64,000 bases of DNA from an uncultured Flavobacteriaceae bacterium (GTDB taxonomy: Bacteria; Bacteroidota; Bacteroidia; Flavobacteriales; Flavobacteriaceae). The notes under the pieces were generated by a model. The model was not told the DNA's origin. It saw nothing but the letters and a program-made list of their open reading frames with translations, and made no database searches. This document shows, piece after piece, positions 1 through 12,000 of this stretch (its first letter is position 1; each line of letters starts with the position of its first letter). Both the position numbers and the translations under genes were made by a program. The stretch spans positions 1 through 64,000 of the forward strand of contig CAJWAA010000004.1 in NCBI GenBank assembly GCA_913020295.1, given 5' to 3'.

Positions 1-3000
1 GACAAACCTCTATCAGGCGCTAATCCTGATCCTACCGCTTGTACTAATAACACAACCTCTATAACATTAATTGTTTCAAATCCTCCAGTGGTTACCCTGA
101 CCGTAACTGGAAGTATCAACAATACTTTCTGCAGTGGAGAGGACTTAACTTATACAGCTACAGCAATTGTTTCTGCCTCTTACAGGTTTAAAGTTGATGG
201 AATAACTAGACAAAATTCAGTGAGTAATACATTCACTGTGAATAATATTACTGATGGACAAAATGTAAATGTTGAAATTACATTGGTTTCAGGTTGTACA
301 ATTTCAACTGCTACTGTAACGATGATTGAGAATGAAATAACTGATGCAGGAACCATCTCAGGAACCCAGCAAATTTGTTACAACAATATTCCAACTCAAT
401 TAACAAGTGTTTCTACTGCAACAGTTAGATATGCTGCATCAAATTTAAATTATGAATGGTATAGCTCAACAGATAATGTTACATTCAATCCCACAGGAAT
501 AACGACTCTTGATTTTCAACCTCCAGCACTAACTCAAACAAGTTATTTTAAAAGAGTTGTAACAAGCGAGCTAAATAATGAATTCTGTGATGCTGATTCT
601 AACATATTAATAGTTGAAGTTGCCCCAGAATTAATTGGTGGTACTGTTTTACCATTAAATGATCAATATTTATGTTTTGATCCATTAGCACCACCTATTT
701 TACCTCCTGCATCCCTATCTGTAACTAATAGTGTTGTAGATCCTTTAATAACTTATCAATGGCAAGAGTCAGCAGATACTGTAAGTTGGACAAATGTGGC
801 TGGTGAGGTAAATCCAACATTTAACCCCCCCCTTTTAACTTCATCACAAACTATTTATTATAGAAGAATGGTGAGAGCACTTGGCGGAGGAGCTGGGTGC
901 GAGGAGTTTAGTACTGTTCATTCATTATTTGTAAGTGATTTGGATCCAGGCGAAATTGATACTGCCTCTAATGAAACATATTGCTTTGGAACTAACCCAC
1001 CAATAATTGGAAGTACAATTGATGCGTCCTCATCATCTGGACCAGTTTCATATCAATGGGAAAGCAGAACAGCTGGAACTGCATATGCTCCTATTGGTGG
1101 TGCAACCCTCAATAGTTATAATCCTGGAATACTAACAGAAACTACTTGGTTTAAAAGAACCGTTTCCTCAAATATCAGTCTTACAACGTGTGAATTAGAA
1201 TCTAATGAGGTAATAATAGAAATTCTTAATGAGGTAAATACAGGAAACATTCTCACCAGTCAAGTTATATGTGAAAATACAATACCAAATGATCTTAATC
1301 TGGTTGGAGCAGATGCAGGTGGTTCAGTTTCTTATCAATGGGAAAGCTCTATTGATTATCTAAATTGGAGTGAGGTCACAGGTGAAGTTGGTAATACATT
1401 ATCTTTTTCATCTGTTGCAACCCAAACAACTTATTATAGAGTAGTTATAAGAAATGCTACTAACTCCCCAACGGTATTAGCCCCTAACCAAATGCAGTTA
1501 TTATTAACAAGAATTGCTAATCCATTAAAAGTAGGAGAAAACTATACAGTAGTTGTTGGTACAAACACCTATTCATTCACAACAACTAATATTGCAAGCG
1601 ATACAAACGATATTGGAGCTGCATTAGCAAATCTAATAGACGCTACTGGTGGAATAACTTCAAGTTATGATATTAATACCAATTCAATCGCTATTTCTCC
1701 AATAGTAAATAATGTCTCAGTATTTATTCAAAATCCAGATAATGCTCCATCTCATTCGATTAGAATTTTGAAATCTATTACTGGTGAGGGATGTTTAAGT
1801 ATAACAGACCCTGTAGCTATTGAGGTGACACCATTACCTACGCTTGAACAAAATGGTGGACCACTTAACTCTCAGGGGCCAATTTGTCCGGGTGATGCAA
1901 TTCAACCTATCACTTTCGAATGGTCTGGTGTTTCAACGGTTGTAATTGAAGATCTAAATACTGCCTACACCCCCTCTGCATTATTTGGTGGAACTGTTAC
2001 TACAACTGGTCTTCCTGTTGGATGGTATAGAGTTTATAATACAAACTCTTTTACAATAACTGGAACTGCAGGTCCTACTGATTTCTTTACCATAAGAACT
2101 GAAGGAAGTGATTGTACTGAACAGTTTATTGATTACTCTATTACTGTAAATCCAAATGCTGCTATCCCAGATGTAATAATGAAAGATTTCAATTCAATTG
2201 ATTATGCAGTATTATATAACCCTGATAATGATAAGTGGCACAATAACACGGTTTGTCAGGATAGAAATGATATTAATGGTGGAGGTCCGACTGGCAGTAC
2301 TGATTTTTATGCTTGTTTTGTAGACAATTCTTTTAATGTACTATATAATAATTTTGTTTGGAATATTGAACCTGAGGCTGCAGGTGCCCTTGTTCAAGAC
2401 GAGTTTCAACAGGCGAGGATATTAATTACTTCTGCAACAGCCACACTTACACCAGGTGCAGATTATACTGTTAGTATTAATGGAACAAGTTATACTGTTT
2501 CTTCTTCTGGAGCAGCTTACACCACAAATGATCTTGGGAATGATTTAGCTGCTGCAATTGCTGCTGATCCTGCAGTAAATGCAACTTTTGCTGCAGGAAG
2601 AATAGTTGTGACTGCACTTGTTCAAGATACACCATTTACAATCCAAAGAAATAATCCAATTACAGGTGGTGATAATGCTGTTCTTGGTAATCCAGAAATT
2701 GACACAGCCAATCAAAAAGTAACTATCAACTGGGATCAATTATTTTCTGGAACTGTTACATTGAGTGTTAGAACTGAGGGTTGTGGAGCACCGTCTGACT
2801 GGTATCGAGTAAGTATTGAGGTTGTACCGGAAACAGTTCTTCCAGGAGTTCAGGCTAGTGAAATTTTAGCTCCTTATGATATGAGCGCAATAAATCCAAA
2901 TTTTGGAGCAATTCTGTGCGATGGAGATTATACCAGTGTATTACCTAATTGTGAAATAACAAACAATACTAGAGATACACAATTTTTCTCGGCCACTGTA

Positions 3001-6000
3001 TCTGGAACTAACGATCATGCTTCTCTTGAATGGAGAATTACAAATCCTATACCAGGAAATCCCCTAGTTCCATCTCCAGGAATAATTAATCCATCTACAG
3101 GAGTAGTTAACTGGACTACAGGTTGGTGGGGAACCTTTGATATAGAAGTTAGACCTGTGTCATGTAGTGGAACAGTTACTGATACTTGGATTGGTACAAC
3201 CTTCACCATCGGACCAAGTGAAGACGATCGACCAAACATTCTACCACAGACTGATCTTCCTAATTGTCCAATACCAGCGGCTGGTCTTCAAACTACTCTT
3301 AGAGTTCCTGACTTTCCTGTTAGATGGTTCATTAATGACCTAAATGCTATACAAACGGGTGCTCCATCAAATGTTGTAATTAGTAACTTTAGAAGAGAGC
3401 TTCAGGCTGATGGAGGTACTAATGATCAAGAGCTTACACTTTACTGGAGACCAGGTTATTCTGGTGTAACGATAATTAGAGCTATACCTAGAGACTGTCC
3501 TGGATCACAAAGAAATTATGCCATAGTTGTTCCTGGCCCAGCTGATATTAGATGGATAGACCCAACTGATCCAAACTCCCCATTAGCTACAAATGGGCTT
3601 CCAAGTCAAACAGTTTGTCAAAACGAAAACATTGATGATATTACTTTTGAGCTCCTTGGTGCTGCAACTGGTGTCGTTTCTCAAGCCTCTATGAATTTAC
3701 CACCTGGTATTAATGCGAATGTTGTTAATTTCTTCCAAGAAAGTGAAATTACATTAACTGATGTAACAACTATTACTACTTCTAACCGATATACTATAAC
3801 AATTGATGGATTTGATTATGATTATAGAGTCCAAGGCGGTGATGATATTGATGATATTGGTAACGAACTTTCCAATAGTATTCCAGCAGCTGTAATATCA
3901 ACTACTTATGATGCAGCTACAAATATTTTATCGTTTGAAGGATTAATTGCTGGTAAATATTATGTAATTGTCCCTAACCCACCTGTAAATAACGGGGTTG
4001 ATATGTCAGCTCCCGTAAGTACTAATACACTTAGAAGAGTTACTCTCACTGGAGCTCCCGATAATTCTGCAACTACAGGAACTGATTATTTCTATAATAT
4101 TACAACTTCAAGTGAATCAAGTACTTGTACAACTGACACATTTGCTGGAAGTGCAATTACTGTAAGAAATAATCCATCAATTACGCTTGTTTCAGGTAAT
4201 ATTAGTGAAACTGTCTGTGATGGTTCTGCTATTAATCCAATTATTTTTAAAATTGACGATGCACCTAATATAGTTCTTCCAATACCTGGTCTACCTGCAG
4301 GTGTAAACGGCCAGTTTGCTGGAGGATTTTTAACTATTTCAGGCATCCCAAATATTGGACCTGCAGCACCCTTTACTTTCACGTATTCTGTAACAACAAT
4401 TAATGGAGCTTGTGCAGACACTATAGAGTACGGTAGTATTAGAGTTCAGCCTTCTCCTACAGTTAATATTGAAAACATATTAACTGAAAATCAAACTGTA
4501 TGTGCTCAAGAACCCATAACAAACATAGAATATACAGTAACTAATCCAGCATTTGGACTTGAATTTATTGCTGGCTCAACAGATCTACCCGACGGAGTAT
4601 CAGGAACACTCAATGTAAGAAATCAAGTTTCAGAAATTACTTTTGGAGGTGCAGCTGGGGTCACTGGAACGCTTAGTGTTGAGATAAATAGTGGTATTCC
4701 CATCACTTTCAATGCAGTAGCAACATCAACAATCGACGACGCAGGAACAAGTCTAGCTGCCAATATTGATGCTAGCCCAAATTATCAGGCAACTTATGCT
4801 GGAGGTGTAATTGAAATAACTCATAATAATTCAGGTGTTGCCTTCTCTACTGTTGTAGATGGTGGAGGAACGAATATTACAATGAGTTCGTCAATAGAGA
4901 CTACCCCCGCCGTTTTTGTCATATCAGGTACACCATCTGTTACGGCAGGAGGTCTTCCTAAAACATATTTTTATGATCTAAGGGCAACAGGTCCCTCCTG
5001 TACAGATGGCAGTAGCATTGCAAGTGGAACAATCCTAGTAAATCCTAATACCTCAGGTACACTTAATGCTGCCTTTGGAAGTGATGATCAATCAGTTTGT
5101 GATGAAACACCTATTGATCAGATTCAATACAATTTAGTTGGTGCGGCAGCAGTTGCACCTGATGCTGGAAATCCTGCATGGTTAAATGGTAATCTAGATT
5201 TAGCTGCGCAGACATTTACAATTGATGCAACTCCTGTAGTAGGTAATCTTCAAGAACAAACATTTGAGTACAGCTTTACCGTTCTTGGTAATGCATTTGG
5301 TTGTGCAGCCAGCACAAGTACCCTTTCTGGAATTATAACAGTTATACCAGCCGAGAGATTAATTCTAACTTCCGGTGTTGCCTCTCCAAGTCAAGAAGTT
5401 TGCTTAGAAAATGATATTATTGATATTGTTTATGAATTCTCAGGCTCAGCAAATGCTGTAGCATTTTCAGTCGCAGGTTTACCAACAGGTGTTACGGGTA
5501 ATTATACCCCAAGACAGCAAGTAAGTGTTATTCAAATTAATAATACAGGAGTTACTGTAGTATCTGAGACTTATGTTATAAATGTTAACTCAGTACCTTA
5601 CAACTTTAATGCCCCTATTGGAAGTGATGAGAATGATATTGGATCAGGAATTGCAAATCAAATTGATGGTGATCCTGATGTGAGTGCTTCCTTTGACAAT
5701 GGAACAAATAGAATAACAATAACTGCCAATGTGGCTGGAGATTCATTTGGAATTTACATACCTAGCAGTACTAACACAATTGGATTTAATAGGCCCACAC
5801 TCGCTACAAGCCAGGGTGTATATGTTATAAGGGGAAGGCCCACAAATAATGTTTCAGGAACTTTCAATTATACACTAACCACACCGGGTATAATTTGTGA
5901 TCCTGATACTCAACTAGGTGCAATAATTGTTCACCCTAATTCTACAATTGAAATAGCTGCAGGAACGACTGACAATCAAACAATTTGCGATGGTAGTGTT

Positions 6001-9000
6001 GGGGATTTTGTAGACATGGTTTACAATATCGGAGGTGGAGCTAGAGGAATTATCGCTAGTGGTTTACCGCAGGGAATAGTTCCAGTATTAGATAATGCTC
6101 TGAATCCAACAACTGTTACTCTTCAAGGTGACCCAGTTACAGGTGATACAGGTACAAATATTTATAATTTTACACTCACCACAACAGCCAATGAGGAAGG
6201 TTGTGATGAGGTTTCAATTAATGGAACAATAACAATTGAGCCAAATGATACCTTGACACCATCACCTACAACCGCTCCAGCGATAATCTTTAATCAAGAA
6301 ATTTGTATTGGTGAACCCATCACTCCAGTGGTTTATGAATTCTCTGGAGGTGCAATCGGAGCTTCTGCAACTGGACTTCCCCCTGGAGTCAATGACAGTT
6401 TTGAATACAGAAAACAAATTACTTCAGTCAGATTTACGGGTCCTAACATTAACGCAAATGAAGTCTATAATGTAATTATTGATAATATAACTCATACTGC
6501 TACCTCTACTGCTGGTCAAAGTCCATCAGACGTTGTTACTGATCTGATAGCTATTATTAATGCTGAGTCCACTGTTGCCACTGCATCTAATAATGGGAGT
6601 ATTTTGATTCTTACAAGTGTTAATGATGGACAAGCTTTCAGTGTTAGAACAGATAAAAGTGCATTTGCTCAGTTAACAATTGATCCTCCTGTACTGGAAA
6701 ATGGAACTGGTATTTTATCCATTACTGGAACTCCTACCATCAATGCTATTATTGCCGGACAATCAAGTCAGAGTTATACAATCACAGTTACTACTGTTAA
6801 TGGAAATGGATGTGAAATTGATATCGAAAATCCAACAATAAAAGTAAACTCCACATCAACAATAAGTGTAACATCATTGCCTTCCACTCTTGCTCAAAAT
6901 TTATGTTTGAATGTGGATATTGATCCAATTCAGTTTACTATTGGAGGAGGGGCCACTTTTGCAATCGATGATGGTGGATTGCCGCCAGGAGTTGGACTAA
7001 ATCCACTAGGAGGAAATAATTTTGAAATTGTGGGTAAACCAGTAGTTGCAATTTTAGTACCAACTACATATACATTTACTGTTTCTACAACAGGCAATGC
7101 GGGAGGTTGTGAAGAAGTTTCGTTCACAGGAACTATAATTATCTCACCTGACGATGAGATTAGTTTATCATCTGTTGCAACTACCACTAATCAAACAATA
7201 TGTGTGGGTAATGATCCGTCAATTAGTCAGATAACTACAATCACATATCAATTGGCTGGTGGAGCTACTAATGCCTCAGCTGCTGGATTACCGGCTGGAA
7301 TTCAAGCCAACTATGATCCAATAACTAGAGTATTTTCAATTTTTGGATTTTCAACCGAGACAGTTACCAATACTACAACATTCAATTACACAGTAACAAC
7401 CTCCGGCACGTGTATAAATGATAGTGAAAATGGCTCAATAATCGTAGAGCCAAGCGCAACTTTAAGCTTGACTTCGGTTTCCTCTACACTTAATCAAACT
7501 TTATGTGATAATACCGCTATAAATAATATTGAATTTGATCTAGTTGGCAGTGCTTTAGGAGCTCAAGTATCAGGACTTCCTGCTGGAGTGGATCTTAATA
7601 TAGTTGGTCTGACTGCTGTAATTTCGGGATCACCAGCTACGGCAGTGTTAACTCCTACAACATATTCTTTCACTATAACTGCTACTACTGGTTCTGGATG
7701 TGAGGTTAATAGCTACTCAGGAGAAATCAATGTATTACCTGATGATGGGTTAACTCTTACATCGCCCGCTACATCAATAAGTCAAGAGATTTGTGTATCT
7801 AACGACCCAATACTTAGTAGACTAACAACAATCACATATGAACTATCAGGAGGAGCAACTTCTGCTAATTTCATTGGATTACCTCCTGGATTTGGGACAA
7901 TTTATGATCCAATATCTAAAGTATATAGTATTTATGGTTCAACCACTGGTTCAACAGTTACCCAAACAACAATTTATAATTATACCGTTACTACATCTGG
8001 AACATGCGCTGCACAGACTGAGGTTGGTGATATAACTATTGTTCCAATAGCTACTATAGACGTAACATCAGTTAGTTCAACCCTTAATCAAACAATTTGT
8101 GATGGAGATAATATTACTCCTATCACATTTGACTTTGGAGGAAGCGCAACAAATGCTTCTGGATTAGGTCTTCCATTGGGTGTAACTCTTGGACCTATTG
8201 TTGGAAATACAATTACAATTAGTGGACCAGCAAATGTAAATGTAGTAACTCCGACAACATATACATTTACTGTAACCGCAACTGGTAATGGAACCTGTGA
8301 AGAAGAATCTTTTACTGGTAGGATTGTTATTTTACCAAATGATACGCTGACTCACTTATCGGGTGATAAAAATCCAACTATATGTAATGGTAATGATCCT
8401 GCTAATCCTGGTATGACTCCAATTGTTTACCAATTAGGTGGTGGAGCAACTTCAGGAATAGTAACAGGGCTTCCTAATGGAGTTTCATTTACTTATAGTG
8501 CAACTACACGTCAGCTAACAATCGACGGAATACCATCACTAGCAATTGCTGTACCTACACCCTTTAATTATACAGTTACTACTATTGGCTCATGCGCAAG
8601 TCAAACTGATTCTGGAATAATTACGGTTAATCCTTTGTCTACAATTTCACTCTCATCAGCTATTTCAACTACCAGTCAAATTGGTGCGGATGGAATATGT
8701 ATGGGAGATAGCATAGCTGAAATTTTCTACACCTATGGTGGTGGTGCAACATCATTCTCAATTTCTGGTTTACCTGCTGGTGTTCAGGCTCAAGCCACAG
8801 GAAATCCAAATGAAGTAAGAATTTTTGGAGAACCAAACACAGGATCAACTGTAATGGAGATATTTACTTATACAATTTCAACTACTGGTAATCCCTGTGC
8901 GCCAGAAACGAGCTTGAGTGGAGTTATCCAGGTAAATCCATCTCCATCCATTGATAGTAACTTTATCTTAAATAACGATGTAACTCATGTGACATGTAAC

Positions 9001-12000
9001 GGAGGAAGTGATGGATCAATTGTAATACCTGAGGCATCTCCAGCATTTGATTTACGAATTTTTGGTGGTCAAAACAGTGTAAGGCAAGTAGATCGATTAA
9101 GTATTACTGGAAACTTTAATATGGGGGATAGAGTTCATGTTATAATTAATGGCAACCCGTATACTCATATTGTAGAGGAAACTGCCTTTGGAAGTGGAAT
9201 TGCTGAAGGTAACCTATCAATTGCATCTAAATTAACAGATATAATAAATAATGCTATTCCCGCATTAGCTGTTCCAGTTACAGCTAGTGCCGTGGCTCCT
9301 GGAGATATTGTTCTTAATGCAGATACTGCTGGAGTTCCTTTCACTGTTACTTTCCCAGTTCCTCCTACTCAAACATTATTAAATGGAGATATTTCAAATA
9401 CTAATGTAGTAGCTAATCTACCATTGAATTACAATTATTTATGGACCTACCCTGATAACTCAACTAATACTAACTTGAGTATTTATAATCTTCAAGCGGG
9501 TGATTATACGTTTGAAGTTACATTAAATGGGTGTTCCTCTGGTGTAGCAAGTTTTACAATCGAGGAACCTGACGCTCTTACAATCTCAACTACATCTTGT
9601 AATGGAGCATTTACTGCACTTGTTGAGGGAGGCACTGCTCCTTATACTCTGACATTATTTGATAGTAATAATGTTCAAATTGATCAAGTAGTTTCAAATA
9701 GTGGTAAAACATATGTTGGACTTACACCAGGTGCAGATTACAGACTTGAGGTATTAGATTCAAGGTGTGCAATCATGGAACAAATTGCAATTGAACTTCC
9801 TTTCGGCCTTCAATATGATGATTCTAGAACTAGGGTTGTAAATGATTTCTGTGATGAAGTCCCAATAAATATTGGTGGTGGAAGTATTGAACTTGAAACT
9901 AATCTTGGTCTAGCATTCAGTGGCGGATCTAACCAGTATACTTATTCCTGGACAGGCCCTAATGCCTATACTAATAGTACAATGAACATAACAAACCTTT
10001 TACCAGGAGTTTATACTGTTAGAGTAATAGATAATATTTTCAATTGTGAGGATACTCAGAGCTTCACCATTCTTCCTGCCGACCCAATTACTGTAATCCC
10101 CACAGGAGGAACATCCCCCTCACCACAGGCGGGAGTTAGTAATGTTGCAGACTTTAAAGTTGATATAACTTGTCCTGGAGATACATTTACACTTGAAGTT
10201 CAGGCTCAAGGAGGTGGTACTATTAACCACATATACAATTGGACTAGAAATGGCATTGCTATTGCCCCAGCTGGAGCAGGTAATCAATTAACTGCAAGCC
10301 AACCTGGCATCTATAATGTTGAAGCCTCTATAGATTTGACTGGAGTTGACATTCCATATCAATTTACTGCGGCTCAAATGGTATGTGCACAGAGTATTTC
10401 TTTCGAAGTAGTTGAACCAACTGAAATGAGTATTGTTGAAATTTTCGACAGAAGAGTGATTCCTGCATGTTCTGGTGACACAGCTCAACTTGTTTTTGAA
10501 GTAGTTGGAGGTGCACTAAATGCAGGACCCTATACGCTTGATTTACAAAATGGAGCTCTATCTGGAACTTCAGTTGGTGGAGCAAGTGTCAAAGAAATTA
10601 TAATAAATGGAATCGATACCAATAATCTTGGTCAGTTGACTGATTATACCATAACCGATGTTAATGGATGTAGCACAACTGCAACTCTCACTACGATGAT
10701 AGAATTACCACAATTTTTAGATTCTAGTTTCCAAATTGATGGTAATAATATCGACTGTGCTAATGGAGAGGAAGGTAGAATTGATATCTCATTGAATTCA
10801 GCAACCGCTCCCTCTGAAGTTGGTGTTCAAGTTTCATCAACTGGATCTAATTTCAACTATTTTGTTAATTGGGATAATCCTGCTGCTGGAAGTATTTCGG
10901 TTCCTATAGGCCAGGCTGGAATTTATACTGTCAGAATAATTGGTATTCCAGCAGTTGGAAATACAAGCACTAATACAACAGTTTGTGATATTTTTTCTGG
11001 AAATATTGAAATCCAAGAAACTGAAAATAGTCAAATACTATTAAGAGATATTGAAACCACGCAACCTGGTTGTGGAGAAACTGTAGGGTCAATTTCTCTA
11101 ATTTTTGACGAGCCCACAATTCCTCCAACAATGTCAATTAGATGGGAGAAGTTTGTAACATCAACTACTAGTTCAACCTCAGGAACAATTAATTCTCAAG
11201 AATGGTCTCCAATTCCATCTTTAGATAATCAATTAATTGCATCAGATCTTGAACATGGAACCTATAGAGGAATTATTGATCCTGGAAATACACAAAACGG
11301 TTGCGGTGGAGGAATAATTATTACTCGTTCCATTGCGATTGGCAATAATTCAGGTATCGAAATTTTAAATCCAAGGTATGTGGCCGTTAATCAAAATCCT
11401 TATCCATGTGACAATCCAGACGGTCTTAAATATAATCTTTTGTTTAGAGTTGATAATAATCTTGATGATTTTTCAGGTAATTTAGAAATTACTGTAAATA
11501 AAATAAGCTCAGTTGGCATTCCATACAGCCAGACATTCCAGACCAATGCTCAAGGTCAAGGCGGAATTTCTATACCTTCAACTCAAGATAAAAGTGGAGC
11601 TTACAGAATAGAGGAAGTGCCTTTTGGGGAATTTGAAATTTTAATTAGTGAATCTGGAGGAGCGACAAACACCACCTCATGTGATGTAGTTCAAACGATT
11701 GTGATTCCAGAAGTAGTAGACTTAGTTTACACAGGCGATTTACAGTTTGAAATTGATCCATGTATAGAAGAGGTAACAATTGAAGCGTCCGTGGAGGGTG
11801 GTCAGCCATTTGTTTCACCAAATGGCGATACTTTTTATCAATATAAATGGGTATTAACTACAACTGATAATGAAATTTTTAATTATTCTGGCAAAAGTAT
11901 AATTGTTCGAGATGCTGGAAATCTTGAGCTTACTGTCTATGATAGTTCAGGATGCGAGTATACTCTTATAGATCAGACAAGCCCCATAGAAATAAACGAG

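Larger units (their letters stand above)
1486..9366 (+). repeat. Seven copies of an inserted ~85-residue module
   Basis: Copies lie at about 1486-1740, 2401-2655, 3730-3984, 4615-4869, 5509-5766, 6406-6660 and 9076-9366. The shared pattern is an opening Q-x-S/T-x-I strand, then YTVxINGxxY, a T-x-x-DIGxxLAxxI helix-like stretch, and a closing xIxITAxxxGxxFxVxxD. Four sit at the same place inside alternate Ig-like units; the other three sit in unrelated contexts. Similar INGxxY/DIGxxLAxAI patterns occur, from memory, in large adhesins and phage structural proteins; this could not be checked here. Confidence 0.7.

Noticed and set aside
6930-7187. Minus-strand ORF and similar ones inside the adhesin
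   Set aside because: They arise because the repeats lack stop-generating codons on the other strand; no start signals or family match.
3600-8970. CRISPR-like regular spacing
   Set aside because: The regularity is at protein level, in one open frame, with units of 300 nt or more and diverged DNA; no short identical repeats.
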